A stretch of 8,354 bases of DNA from Jiangellaceae bacterium (lineage in GTDB: Bacteria; Actinomycetota; Actinomycetes; Jiangellales; Jiangellaceae). The stretch lies in the NCBI GenBank assembly GCA_030146385.1, contig JASLBX010000494.1:1-8354 (forward strand), in the 5' to 3' direction. Shown one piece after another: positions 1 through 7,681 of the stretch. The notes beneath the pieces are model-generated. The model was not told where the DNA came from. It saw only the letters and a program-made list of their open reading frames with translations, and ran no database searches. The stretch's first letter is position 1; each line of letters starts with the position of its first letter. Made by a program: the position numbers and the translations under genes.

Positions 1-425
1 GCCGAAGGCTGGACCGAATCGGTCGCCGCGCCATTGGACGACCGCCCAGCGGTCTGTTCGGCCTCGACCCGGGCGTGCCGCTTGGGGACTGCCAGCCGGA
101 GGACGTCAGCGAGGGTGCCGGCGTAGGAGTCCGCCACCGTCCGGGCCAGCCGCGCTACCTCGGCGCTGAGCACCGGTTCGCTGGACACCACCCGCTGCAG
201 CGGCTGCAGCCGCCCCTCGTGCGCCGAGACGTTCGACACGGCAAGAACTAGGCCCGCCACCCGGCGACCGGCGAACCGAACGGCCACCCGGCAGCCGACC
301 CGGACGTCGGCCGCCAGGTCGGCCGGCACCGCGTAGTCGAACGGGCGGTCCAGATGTGCCAGCGGCACCTCCACCGCGACGCTGGCCACGTGCGGACGCT
401 CGGCCGGCTCGGTGGGGTCGGGCAC
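1..425 (-). CDS. priA: Primosomal protein N' (PriA), N-terminal part, runs off the window
   Basis: PriA acts in replication restart, recognising stalled or repaired forks and starting primosome assembly. I translated this stretch by hand, because it lacks a stop inside the window. After a short acidic leader it reads VAVEVPLAHLDRPFDYAVP, then a basic segment and RVGCRVAVRFAGRRVAGLVL. This is the typical 3'-DNA-binding domain at the N-terminus of PriA. About 141 codons are present; the zinc-binding and helicase-like parts lie outside. The frame opens just after the metK stop, about 36 bp upstream. The first start codon is GTG at 425-423, with no clear Shine-Dalgarno sequence; GTG at 389-387 is an alternative just before the conserved domain. 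The gene probably shares the metK transcript. Actinobacterial PriA proteins often have degenerate helicase motifs (family knowledge), which cannot be tested here. Confidence 0.88.
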   Translation of the reverse strand, partial: MPDPTEPAERPHVASVAVEVPLAHLDRPFDYAVPADLAADVRVGCRVAVRFAGRRVAGLVLAVSNVSAHEGRLQPLQRVVSSEPVLSAEVARLARTVADSYAGTLADVLRLAVPKRHARVEAEQTAGRSSNGAATDSVQPS

Positions 426-461
426 CGGCCGATATGTATCAGACAGCCGCGACAGTCGAGG

Positions 462-1661
462 TCAGGCGTCCACAGCGCGACGCAGATCGTCGACCCGGTC
501 GGCGCGCTCCCACGTGAACTGCGCGAGCTCGCGGCCGAAGTGCCCGTAGGCGGCCGTCTCGCCGTAGATGGGCCGCAGCAGGTCGAGGTCGCGGATGATG
601 GCGGCGGGCCGCAGGTCGAAGACCGACAGCACGGCGGCCTGGATGTGCTCGACCGGAACCGTTTCGGTGCCGAAGCACTCGACGAAGAAGCCCACCGGGT
701 GCGCCTTGCCGATGGCGTACGCGACCTGGACCTCGCACCGGGTGGCGAGGCCAGCCGCGACGATGTTCTTCGCGACCCAGCGCATCGCGTACGCGGCGGA
801 CCGGTCGACCTTGGACGGGTCCTTACCGCTGAACGCGCCGCCGCCGTGCCTGGCCATCCCGCCGTACGTGTCGATGATGATCTTGCGACCGGTCAGCCCG
901 GCATCGCCCATTGGCCCGCCTACCTCGAACCGTCCGGTCGGGTTGACCAGCAACCGGTAGCCGTCGCTGTCGACGTCGAAGTTCGCCAGGACGGGCTTGA
1001 CAACGTGGTTCTCGATGTCGGGCGTGAGCAGGTTCTCGAGGTCGACGTTGGAGGCGTGCTGGCTCGAGACCACGACAGTGTCGACCCGCGCGGCGCGGTC
1101 GCCTTCGTAGTCGATGGTGACCTGGGTCTTGCCATCCGGCCGCAGGTACGGCACGACGCCGGACTTGCGGACCTCCGCCACCCGCTCGGCCAGCCGGTGC
1201 GCGATGATGATCGGCAGCGGCATGAGCTCGGGCGTCTCGTCGCACGCGTACCCGAACATCAGGCCCTGGTCGCCCGCGCCCTGCCGGTCGAGCGGATCGA
1301 CCGAATGCGCGGCGTCGACCCGGTGCTCCCACGCGTCGTCGACACCTTGCGCGATGTCCGGCGACTGCGAGCCGATCGACACGGACACGCCGCACGAGTT
1401 GCCGTCGAAGCCCTTGGTCGAGGAGTCGTAGCCGATGTCGAGGATCGTCTCGCGGACCAGCCCCGGGATGTCGGCGTAGGTCTGGGTCGTGACCTCGCCG
1501 CCGACGTGCACCAGACCGGTCGTGACGAACGTCTCGACGGCTACCCGGCTGTTCGGGTCGTCCTTAAGCAGGGCGTCCAGAATCTTGTCGCTGATCTGGT
1601 CGCAGATCTTGTCCGGGTGACCCTCGGTCACCGATTCCGAAGTGAACAGCCGTCGCGCCAC
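462..1661 (-). CDS. metK: S-adenosylmethionine synthase (methionine adenosyltransferase)
   Basis: This cytoplasmic enzyme makes S-adenosylmethionine from methionine and ATP, the main methyl donor of the cell. The 399-residue product has normal family length. Visible motifs are GHPDK at residues 14-18, with the ATP/methionine-binding histidine at 15; the signature GAGDQGLMFGYA at 128-139; and the glycine-rich phosphate loop GGGAFSGKD at 273-281. I chose GTG 1661-1659 because it gives the family N-terminus (V/M)ARRLFTSESVTEG and has AAGGAG at 1673-1668, 6 nt upstream. The frame stays open to 1751, but that 30-residue extension is not conserved. The gene follows a 186-bp gap, so it may have its own promoter, and priA lies 36 bp downstream. 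I see no SAM riboswitch in front. Confidence 0.97.
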   Translation of the reverse strand: MARRLFTSESVTEGHPDKICDQISDKILDALLKDDPNSRVAVETFVTTGLVHVGGEVTTQTYADIPGLVRETILDIGYDSSTKGFDGNSCGVSVSIGSQSPDIAQGVDDAWEHRVDAAHSVDPLDRQGAGDQGLMFGYACDETPELMPLPIIIAHRLAERVAEVRKSGVVPYLRPDGKTQVTIDYEGDRAARVDTVVVSSQHASNVDLENLLTPDIENHVVKPVLANFDVDSDGYRLLVNPTGRFEVGGPMGDAGLTGRKIIIDTYGGMARHGGGAFSGKDPSKVDRSAAYAMRWVAKNIVAAGLATRCEVQVAYAIGKAHPVGFFVECFGTETVPVEHIQAAVLSVFDLRPAAIIRDLDLLRPIYGETAAYGHFGRELAQFTWERADRVDDLRRAVDA

Positions 1662-1747
1662 AGAGTTCTCCTTGCCCGGTCGTATGGCCGCGGTCTCGGC
1701 CCATGAGCGTACGTTCCCGCCAGCGCTCCCGGCGGAACCTACCGCGA

Positions 1748-1776
1748 ACAATATTCGACCAAGGGCCGGGTGACGA
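1748..1776 (-). promoter_or_regulatory. Candidate promoter for metK
   Basis: On the minus strand, TCGTCA (1776-1771) and TATTGT (1753-1748) are separated by 17 bp. Each matches four of six bases of the vegetative -35 and -10 consensus. The implied transcription start, near 1741, would leave a leader of about 80 nt before metK. The site lies in the widest gap in the left half of the window, where an internal promoter would be expected. Matches this weak arise by chance, so this is only a candidate. Confidence 0.3.
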
Positions 1777-1800
1777 ATCGTCTCCGGCTCGTGCGAGGGC

Positions 1801-1829
1801 GGACCACGGCGGTCCAGGCGGTGGCCGCC
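1801..1829 (-). terminator. Two adjacent GC-rich hairpins after the permease gene
   Basis: Just past the permease stop are two perfect short inverted repeats. GGCGG and CCGCC (1817-1821 and 1825-1829) flank a 3-nt loop; GGACC and GGTCC (1801-1805 and 1811-1815) flank a 5-nt loop. Neither is followed by a T run on the transcribed strand. U-tail-less hairpins have been proposed as terminators in actinobacteria, but short GC-rich palindromes are also frequent by chance here. Together with the candidate metK promoter, they suggest a transcript boundary. Confidence 0.3.
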
Positions 1830-1847
1830 GCGGCCGACCCCTTCCCG

Positions 1848-3206
1848 TCAGCCGGTCTCATGGATCGCACGCGGCGCCCTCAGGGTGTAGACCATGTACG
1901 CAATGATCACCATGAAGCAGACCGCCGGGACGATGAACGAGGTCGCAACACCGGTCGCATCGATCACTCGGGCCTGAAGCAGAGGAACCGTGGCGCCACC
2001 CACGATCGCCATCACCAGACCGGCAGCACCGAACTTGGTGTCCCGCCCGAGGCCTTCCAGGGCGATACCGTAGATCGTGGGGAACAGCAGCGACAGACAC
2101 GCCGAGATCGCGACGACGGCGATGGCGCCGAGCACGTTTGGTGAGGCGATCGCCACGCCACACAGCACCACGCCGAGACAGGTCATCACGAGCGCCAGAA
2201 CCCTGCTGTCGAACCATCCCATCAGGCCGACCATCACGAACCTGGAGATCAGGAAGACAATCAGGCTCGCCTGGAGCCACCATCCGGCCTCGCCGGAACT
2301 CCGCCCGAGGACGTCGCGCACGTAGATGATCGTGAAGGTCCAGACACAGGTTTGCGCCGCGACGTTGAAGTACTGGGCCGCCACTCCGAACGAGTAATGC
2401 CTGTTCGTGAGCAAACGCTTCAGGCGCGAGTTCGACCCGCGGAGGTCGACCTCACCGGTGCGGGCGGCCTTCAACCCCGGAACCCTGACCGCAGCGATGC
2501 CGACCCAGATCGCGATCAGAACCACGGCCAACCCGACGTACGGCCAGACCACGGAGCTGAGCTCGGCAGACTGGATGGTCTCGCGCTCCGCGGCGGGCAT
2601 TGCCGCCCGCCCTTCAGCCGTGGCGGAATGCAGGTTCGGCAGGATGAACAACGCCGCGAGCAGCACGCCGGAGTTGACACCCAGCGGGTTGAACGCCTGA
2701 GCGAAGTTCAGCCGCCGGGTGGCGTTGCTCTCCGGGCCCATCGCCATGACGTAGGGATTGGCCGATGTCTCCAGGATGGACAGACCTGCCGCCATGCAGA
2801 AAATGGCGAACAGGAAGAACCCGAAGGTGGCCGACGCCGCGGCCGGCACGAACAACGACATGCCGGTCGTGGCCAGGCCCAGTCCGGCGAGCACCCCGAT
2901 CTTGTAGTTGAACCGCTGGTTGATGAACGCGGCGGGCAGCGCGAGGCAGAAGTAGGCACCGTAGAACGACGTCTGCACCAGCGTTGCCTGGGTGGCGCTC
3001 ATCGAGAAGATGGTCTGGAACGTCGCCACCAGGGTGTCGGTCATGTTCGCCGCAGTTCCCCAGGCGGCGAAGCAGCTCACGACGAGGACGAACGGGACGA
3101 GCATCCCCGGATGGAGGAACCTCGACTTCTCGTGGGTCAGGCCATCATGGATCGGGGTGCGTTTGCGATCTGGAGTCAGGCGAGCCGCTCGACGACCAGA
3201 TCCCAC
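1848..3206 (-). CDS. FucP-type major facilitator permease (sugar:H+ symporter family)
   Basis: This is an inner-membrane transporter of the FucP branch (fucose/glucose/galactose permeases) of the major facilitator superfamily. It is 452 residues from the chosen start, with about 12 hydrophobic segments. Conserved FucP landmarks are visible: NMTD with D57, LETSANPY with E146, and AFNPLG with N173. By my alignment to E. coli FucP they correspond to D46, E135 and N162, all offset by exactly 11. In FucP the first two are the proton-coupling acids. The sugar transported cannot be read from this; L-fucose is only one option. The start is uncertain. GTG 3206-3204 overlaps the end of coaBC by 31 bp and gives a length close to FucP, whereas ATG 3104-3102 would begin right at the first membrane segment; neither has a good ribosome-binding site. 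Three hand-counted 60-bp lines are 57-63% GC, against 77% in a metK line and 67% in a pyrD line, but membrane proteins tend this way. Its place between coaBC and metK is unusual. Confidence 0.88.
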   Translation of the reverse strand: MGSGRRAARLTPDRKRTPIHDGLTHEKSRFLHPGMLVPFVLVVSCFAAWGTAANMTDTLVATFQTIFSMSATQATLVQTSFYGAYFCLALPAAFINQRFNYKIGVLAGLGLATTGMSLFVPAAASATFGFFLFAIFCMAAGLSILETSANPYVMAMGPESNATRRLNFAQAFNPLGVNSGVLLAALFILPNLHSATAEGRAAMPAAERETIQSAELSSVVWPYVGLAVVLIAIWVGIAAVRVPGLKAARTGEVDLRGSNSRLKRLLTNRHYSFGVAAQYFNVAAQTCVWTFTIIYVRDVLGRSSGEAGWWLQASLIVFLISRFVMVGLMGWFDSRVLALVMTCLGVVLCGVAIASPNVLGAIAVVAISACLSLLFPTIYGIALEGLGRDTKFGAAGLVMAIVGGATVPLLQARVIDATGVATSFIVPAVCFMVIIAYMVYTLRAPRAIHETG

Positions 3207-4414
3207 ACCACGTGCGCCAGCACCGACTTTGGCCCGAGCGGCACGGGAGTCGTCGAGCCGTCCGCGCCCAGGATGACCGCCTCGTTCTGCTCGCTCTCAA
3301 AGCCGCGCTCAGGTCCGACCTCGTTGACCACGAGCAGGTCGCAGCCCTTCCTGGCCAGCTTGGCTCGCCCGTGCTCAAGCACGCTGCCGGTCTCGTCGCC
3401 GGTCTCCGCGGCGAAGCCGACCACGATCTGCCCGTCGCGCCCGCGGGTCGCACCTAGCTCTGCTAGCACGTCGGGAGTCTGCTCCAGCTCGACTACGGGT
3501 ACGGCCCGCTCCGCTGTCTTCTTGATTTTGGCCGCGGTGTAGGACCGGGGGCGGAAGTCGGCGACCGCTGCGGCCATCACGACCGCGTCCGCGCTCTCGG
3601 CGGCGTGCAACACGGCGTCGCGAAGCTCTTCCGCATTGACGACCGGCACCACGTCCGTCCCCGCGGGATCCGGGAGGGACACGTTCGCCGCGACGACCGT
3701 GACCCGAGCGCCTCGAGCGGCCGCCGCGCGGGCGAGAGCGTAGCCCTGCCGTCCGGACGAGCGATTGCCGATGAACCGCACGGGGTCGAGGAACTCGCGT
3801 GTTCCCCCGGCCGAGACGACGACGTGCCGTCCGGACAGGTCGGGCACAGCCGCTTTACGGGCAAGCAGGTCTCGAGCGACGGCGACGATCTCGTCCGGCT
3901 CGGGCAACCGGCCCTTGCCCGAGTCGACGCCGGTCAACCGCCCGACGGCCGGTTCGAGCACCACCGCGCCCCTGGCCCGCAACGTCGAGACGTTGGCAGC
4001 AGTGGCTGGGTTCTCCCACATTTCGGTGTGCATGGCCGGGGCGTACAGCACCGGGGAGCGGGCCGTGAGCAGGGTCGAGGTCAGCAGGTCGTCGGCGAGT
4101 CCATGGGCGGCACGCGCCATCAGGTCGGCAGTGGCCGGCACAACGACAACCAGGTCAGCCTGCTGGCCGAGCCGCACATGCGGCACCTGGTCGACGTCGT
4201 CCCACACCTCGGCGGAGACCGGGTGGCCGGACAATGCGGCCCACGTGGCGGCACCGACGAACTTCAGCGCCGCCCTCGTCGGTATGACCCGAACGTCGTA
4301 GCCGGATTCAGTCAGGCTGCGTACGACCTCACAGGCCTTGTACGCGGCAATGCCCCCGCTGACGCCGATGACGACGCGGGGGCGTTCGGGCGCGCCGAAG
4401 GCCTGCGACGCCAC
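3176..4414 (-). CDS. coaBC: Bifunctional phosphopantothenoylcysteine decarboxylase / phosphopantothenate-cysteine ligase
   Basis: This enzyme catalyses two successive steps of coenzyme A synthesis. The C-terminal CoaB domain joins 4'-phosphopantothenate to cysteine using CTP; the N-terminal FMN-dependent CoaC domain decarboxylates the product. The protein has 412 residues, normal for the family. In CoaC I see SGGIAAYK (19-26), the catalytic histidine in VPHV (H79), and the substrate motif PAMHTEMW (126-133), with H where many bacteria have N. In CoaB I see SAGGTREFLDPVRFIGNRSSG (201-221) and AKIKK (295-299). The segment GRLTGVDSGKGRL (158-170) aligns with the E. coli flap that carries catalytic Cys158, but has no cysteine. 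The start is GTG 4414-4412, 8 bp after the rpoZ stop, with AGGAG overlapping the end of rpoZ, which suggests translational coupling. Confidence 0.96.
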   Translation of the reverse strand: MASQAFGAPERPRVVIGVSGGIAAYKACEVVRSLTESGYDVRVIPTRAALKFVGAATWAALSGHPVSAEVWDDVDQVPHVRLGQQADLVVVVPATADLMARAAHGLADDLLTSTLLTARSPVLYAPAMHTEMWENPATAANVSTLRARGAVVLEPAVGRLTGVDSGKGRLPEPDEIVAVARDLLARKAAVPDLSGRHVVVSAGGTREFLDPVRFIGNRSSGRQGYALARAAAARGARVTVVAANVSLPDPAGTDVVPVVNAEELRDAVLHAAESADAVVMAAAVADFRPRSYTAAKIKKTAERAVPVVELEQTPDVLAELGATRGRDGQIVVGFAAETGDETGSVLEHGRAKLARKGCDLLVVNEVGPERGFESEQNEAVILGADGSTTPVPLGPKSVLAHVVWDLVVERLA

Positions 4415-4422
4415 GGGATTGG

Positions 4423-4704
4423 TTACTCCTGCTCGGGCTGAGCAGGCGCCGGCTCCTCGGCGGTCAGCAGGCCCTGATTGATCTCGCGTAGCGCGATCGA
4501 CAGCGCCTTCTCCTGCACCTGGGTCTCGACCAGCGGGCCCACGTATTCGAGCAGGCCCTCACCGAGCTGCGAGTAGTACGCGTTGATCTGCCGCGCGCGC
4601 TTGGCGGCGTAGATGACCAGGGCGTACTTCGAGTCGGACTTCTCGAGCAGGTCGTCGATGGGTGGGTACGTGATGCCCTCGGCCACGCCGTGGGTACCGG
4701 ACAC
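4423..4704 (-). CDS. rpoZ: DNA-directed RNA polymerase omega subunit
   Basis: Omega is the small RNA polymerase subunit that helps fold and dock beta-prime. The 93-residue product shows the conserved core: GITYPPIDDLLEKSDSKYALVIYAAKRARQI, then a loop with LGEGLLEYVGPLVE and a C-terminal helix with EKALSIALREI. The tail is acidic and proline-rich (AEEPAPAQPEQE). The start is GTG 4704-4702, with GGAGG at 4716-4712, 7 nt upstream. It lies 42 bp after gmk and 8 bp before coaBC. The gmk-rpoZ pairing is widespread in bacteria, and rpoZ-coaBC is typical of actinobacteria. Confidence 0.96.
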   Translation of the reverse strand: MSGTHGVAEGITYPPIDDLLEKSDSKYALVIYAAKRARQINAYYSQLGEGLLEYVGPLVETQVQEKALSIALREINQGLLTAEEPAPAQPEQE

Positions 4705-4746
4705 GTTGATGCCTCCGGGCTCAAAGGGGACTTGGTTCGAACTTCC

Positions 4747-5307
4747 TCACGCAGTGCCGTCAGGCTCCGCAGAGGAACTCATCAAGGTTACCAGTTCTTT
4801 GCATACCTGCTCGACATCGTGATTCACGATGGTGACGTCGAACTCGTCCTCACCGGCCAGTTCCTCTTTCGCGGTGGCCAGACGGCGCTCACGCTCTGCG
4901 GCGTCCTCGGTGCCGCGTCCGACAAGGCGGCGGACCAACTCGTCCCACGTGGGTGGGGTCAGGAACACGAACAGCGCGTTCTGCCCGCTCTCGCGGATCT
5001 GCCGCGCTCCTTGCAGGTCGATCTCCAGCAGGCACGACCGCCCTTCGGCGAGTGCCTTCTCCACGGGCCGGCGTGGCGTGCCGTACTTGGCTCGTCCGTG
5101 AACCACGGCCCACTCGAGGAACTCACCGGCGTCGACCATCCGGTCGAAGGTGGCGTCGTCGACGAAGTGATAGTGCACCCCGTCGATCTCGCCGGGACGG
5201 GGGAAGCGGGTGGTGACGGACACCGAGATCCACAGTTCGGGATGGCTGGCACGCAGCCGCCGGACGACCGTCGTCTTTCCTACAGCGGTCGGCCCGGATA
5301 GGACCAC
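4747..5307 (-). CDS. gmk: Guanylate kinase
   Basis: This kinase phosphorylates GMP to GDP with ATP, an essential step toward GTP and dGTP. The 186-residue product carries the P-loop SGPTAVGKTT (4-13), the GMP-binding signature SVTTRFPRPGEIDGVHYHF (30-48), the LLEIDLQGARQI segment and the lid RLVGRGTEDAAERERRL. I used GTG 5307-5305, the only ATG, GTG or TTG start I found in this frame before the conserved core; the purine-rich GGGGGAG lies about 11 nt upstream. This gives a very short N-terminus: actinobacterial homologues often have 10-20 more residues before VVLSGP. The in-frame upstream codons have no standard start. The mihF stop lies 38 bp upstream. Confidence 0.96.
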   Translation of the reverse strand: MVLSGPTAVGKTTVVRRLRASHPELWISVSVTTRFPRPGEIDGVHYHFVDDATFDRMVDAGEFLEWAVVHGRAKYGTPRRPVEKALAEGRSCLLEIDLQGARQIRESGQNALFVFLTPPTWDELVRRLVGRGTEDAAERERRLATAKEELAGEDEFDVTIVNHDVEQVCKELVTLMSSSAEPDGTA

Positions 5308-5345
5308 CAGCCGACCCGCTCCCCCGTGAGACGCAGGCGTGCCGT

Positions 5346-5666
5346 TCAGGCGCGGCCTCCGAACTCGCGCTCGAGGGCGGCGATCTGGTTGGCACCGAGG
5401 CCACGCACGCGACGGTTCTCGGCGATGCCGATCCGTTCCATGATCTGCGTAGCGCGGACCTTGCCGACGCCGGGCAGGGATTCAAGCAGCGCGGAGACCT
5501 TCATCTTGCCGATGACGTCGTTCGTCTCGCCCTCCTTGAGCACCTCCGTAAGAGAGGCGCCGGAGTGCTTCAGCCGATTCTTGACCTCCGCACGCTCCCG
5601 GCGGGCTTCAGCTGCCTTGGCGAGCGCGGCAGCGCGCTGTTCGGGGGTCAGGGAAGGGAGCGCCAC
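5346..5666 (-). CDS. mihF: Actinobacterial integration host factor (mIHF), nucleoid-associated protein
   Basis: mIHF is a small DNA-binding protein specific to actinobacteria, first studied as a host factor for mycobacteriophage L5 integration. It binds duplex DNA and shapes the nucleoid. The 106-residue product matches the usual length of about 105. It begins VALPSLTPEQRAAALAKAAEARRERAEVK, a charged helix, followed by GKMKVSALLESLPGVGKVRATQIM, whose helix-turn-helix lies near 56-76, and ends RRVRGLGANQIAALEREFG. I chose GTG 5666-5664 over the longer open frame (to 5708) because known mIHF proteins start at (M/V)ALP and because AGAGGTGA (5681-5674) sits 7 nt upstream. It lies 49 bp after pyrF and 38 bp before gmk. 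Confidence 0.96.
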   Translation of the reverse strand: MALPSLTPEQRAAALAKAAEARRERAEVKNRLKHSGASLTEVLKEGETNDVIGKMKVSALLESLPGVGKVRATQIMERIGIAENRRVRGLGANQIAALEREFGGRA

Positions 5667-5715
5667 GGGCGGTTCACCTCTGGTTTCACTCGAAATGGGT
5701 ATGGACAACGGGAAC

Positions 5716-6552
5716 CTAGCGAGTCTTCACCCCTGAGAGCAACGTGAACTCGCAAATAGCTTGCTCAGTAGCCGCAAGCAGAGCCTTCGGATCGGGTCCT
5801 GCCTGCAGGATCTCACGCGAGCTGGACGGCAGGACGTTGGGCAGCGTATCGCCGAAAACACGCCGCAGTCCGTCCAAGGTGCCGCCTTGTGCGCCAACAC
5901 CGGGAGCGAGCAGCGGGCCTCCGATATCGAGATCCTCGCTGGTCGGACCGATGGTGGCGCCGACAACGCAGCCGACGCTACCCAGGGTCGGGGCGCCGGC
6001 ATTGATCTTTCGGACCTGGTCGAGCACGGCGCCCGCGACCGTCCGGCCACCGGGGAGCCGTGCCTGCTGGACCTCCGCACCCTCGGGATTGGACGTCAAG
6101 GTGACGATGAACACACCGTTGCCGTGCGCCAGGGCGGTGTCGAGCAGCGGACGAAGCGACTCGAAGCCGAGGTACGGCGTGGCGGTCACTGCATCCGAGC
6201 ACAGCGGGGACGCCGGTTTCACGAAGGTGTCGGCGTACGCCTGGATGGTCGAGCCGATATCGCCCCGCTTGGCGTCCATGAGGACGAGCGCGCCCGCCTG
6301 CTTGGCCGCAGCGACCGTCCGCTCGAGAACCGCGACACCGCGCGAGCCGTGCCGCTCGAAGAACGCGGACTGCGGCTTGAGCACGGCGACCCGGTCACCG
6401 ATGGCCTCGACGACGGTCATGGCGAACCGCTCGAGCCCGACGGGGTCGTCCGGCAGGGCCCAGGAGGCAAGAAGAGCCGGATGTGGGTCGACCCCGACGC
6501 AGAACGCTCCGCGCGTGTCCATGGCGGTGCGCAGCCGGCCACCGAACGTCAT
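5716..6552 (-). CDS. pyrF: Orotidine 5'-phosphate decarboxylase
   Basis: This enzyme catalyses the last step of UMP synthesis, decarboxylating orotidine monophosphate. The 278-residue product fits the longer type of PyrF seen in actinobacteria rather than the ~230-residue E. coli type. The catalytic array DAKRGDIGST begins at D93, with K95 and D98 making the conserved D-x-K-x-x-D charge network. Other landmarks are FCVGVDPHPALL near the N-terminus, VTATPYLGFESLRPLL, and the phosphate-binding LLAPGVGAQGG. The start is ATG 6552-6550, with GGAGGA at 6563-6558, 5 nt upstream. Start and pyrD stop share the sequence ATGA, a 4-bp overlap typical of translationally coupled genes. The frame remains open to 6606 inside pyrD, but that extension is not conserved. 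Confidence 0.97.
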   Translation of the reverse strand: MTFGGRLRTAMDTRGAFCVGVDPHPALLASWALPDDPVGLERFAMTVVEAIGDRVAVLKPQSAFFERHGSRGVAVLERTVAAAKQAGALVLMDAKRGDIGSTIQAYADTFVKPASPLCSDAVTATPYLGFESLRPLLDTALAHGNGVFIVTLTSNPEGAEVQQARLPGGRTVAGAVLDQVRKINAGAPTLGSVGCVVGATIGPTSEDLDIGGPLLAPGVGAQGGTLDGLRRVFGDTLPNVLPSSSREILQAGPDPKALLAATEQAICEFTLLSGVKTR

Positions 6553-7634
6553 CTGTGTCCTCCATCGCGCTCCGCCGCCAACCGCCGCAGGATGCGACTG
6601 GGCCACAGCGGGCCGCCGTAGACGAGTCCAGTGTAGGCCTGGACGAGCGTCGCACCTGCTTGTACGCGCTCAATGATGTCCTCGGCCGACTCGATCCCGC
6701 CGACCGAGATGATGGTTAGGGAGTCGCCGGCGTGCTGTCGCAGCAGCCGGAGCACCTGGAGCGATCGCTCTTTCAACGGTGCGCCGGACAGCCCGCCCGG
6801 GCCGATGGCTTCGACCGTGGCCGGATCGGTTCGCAGGCCGTCCCGGCTGATCGTGGTGTTGGTGGCGATGATCCCGTCCAGCTTGAGCTCCGTGACCAGG
6901 TCGGCGATGGCTCGAACATCGTCGTCGGCCAGGTCCGGGGCGATCTTCACCAGGAGAGGGACGGGACGCTGCGCCACCTGATCGGCCGTGCGGCGGACCG
7001 CTTCGAGCAGCGGCCGGAGCTGATCGACGGCCTGCAGATCGCGCAGGCCGGGCGTGTTGGGTGAGCTGACGTTGACCACCAGGTAGTCGGCGTTGGGCGC
7101 GAGCAGGCGAGCGCTGGCGACGTAGTCGTCGACGGCCCGGTCGGCGGGCACGGCCTTGGTCTTGCCGATGTTGACACCGACGAGCGGGCGGGTCTCCGCG
7201 GCTTGCGCCCTTCGCCTTGACTGCGAGCGGGCACGGCGCGCCAGCCGGGCAGCCACCACCCGCGCGCCGTCGTTGTTGAAGCCCATCCGGTTGACGATCG
7301 CCCGGTCGGGGACCAGCCGAAACAGGCGCGGTTTCGGGTTGCCCGGCTGCGGCTGGCCCGTGACCGTTCCGATCTCGACGAATCCGAAGCCCAGCGCCGC
7401 GAGCGCGTCGATGCCGGCCGCGTCCTTGTCGAAGCCGGCGGCCAGCCCGAGCGGGTTCGGGAACTCCCGCCCCAGGGCCCGCACGGGGAGGTCCGGGACG
7501 TGGCACACCCGGCGGACCAGCCGCTCCCCACCCGGTGTGGCAACCAGAGCCCGCAGCGCCTGAAAGCTCCATCTATGAGCCCGCTCCGCGTCCATTCGCC
7601 GCAGCGAATTGAAGGCCCACTCATACACCCTCAC
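6549..7634 (-). CDS. pyrD: Dihydroorotate dehydrogenase (quinone), class 2
   Basis: This FMN enzyme oxidises dihydroorotate to orotate, passing electrons to membrane quinone. The 361-residue product has the class 2 N-terminal helices (YEWAFNSLRRMDAERAHRW) that dock on the membrane. The barrel includes NPLGLAAGFDKD (60-71), EIGTVTGQPQPGNPKPRLFRL, NRMGFNNDG (115-123), GVNIGKTK (153-160), the catalytic serine segment NVSSPNTPGLRDLQ (188-201), IIATNTTISRDG and GGIESAEDI. An arginine-rich insert (RRARSQSRRRAQ, 133-144) precedes GVNIGKTK. Two starts are possible, GTG 7634-7632 and GTG 7628-7626. I prefer 7634 because AGGTGA (7646-7641) lies 6 nt upstream, and that Shine-Dalgarno sequence is itself part of the repeat array. 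The 3' end overlaps pyrF by 4 bp. Confidence 0.97.
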   Translation of the reverse strand: MRVYEWAFNSLRRMDAERAHRWSFQALRALVATPGGERLVRRVCHVPDLPVRALGREFPNPLGLAAGFDKDAAGIDALAALGFGFVEIGTVTGQPQPGNPKPRLFRLVPDRAIVNRMGFNNDGARVVAARLARRARSQSRRRAQAAETRPLVGVNIGKTKAVPADRAVDDYVASARLLAPNADYLVVNVSSPNTPGLRDLQAVDQLRPLLEAVRRTADQVAQRPVPLLVKIAPDLADDDVRAIADLVTELKLDGIIATNTTISRDGLRTDPATVEAIGPGGLSGAPLKERSLQVLRLLRQHAGDSLTIISVGGIESAEDIIERVQAGATLVQAYTGLVYGGPLWPSRILRRLAAERDGGHR

Positions 7635-7640
7635 GGTTGG

Positions 7641-7646
7641 TCACCT
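7641..7646 (-). promoter_or_regulatory. pyrD ribosome-binding site embedded in a repeat copy
   Basis: Read on the mRNA strand, the repeat copy at 7651-7639 is CGATCAGGTGACC. Its AGGTGA core matches the Shine-Dalgarno consensus and lies 6 nt (CCAACC) before GTG 7634. No other purine-rich site is near this start. Repeat and translation signal are therefore the same sequence, which decides the pyrD start and raises the possibility of control by pairing with an inverted copy. Confidence 0.7.
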
Positions 7647-7681
7647 GATCGCCCGCCCAGTTGGTCACCTGATCGCCGATT

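Noticed and set aside
354..1706. Long plus-strand open frame opposite metK (450 codons), and similar ones opposite coaBC (3605-4441), pyrF (5761-6621) and the permease (2352-3542)
   Set aside because: They mirror well-identified genes on the minus strand, have low-complexity Arg/Asp/Gly-rich translations with no recognisable domain, and are expected in high-GC DNA where stops are rare in antisense frames.
1662..1847. SAM or SAH riboswitch upstream of metK
   Set aside because: I could not find the conserved paired cores of these classes; only short GC palindromes are present.
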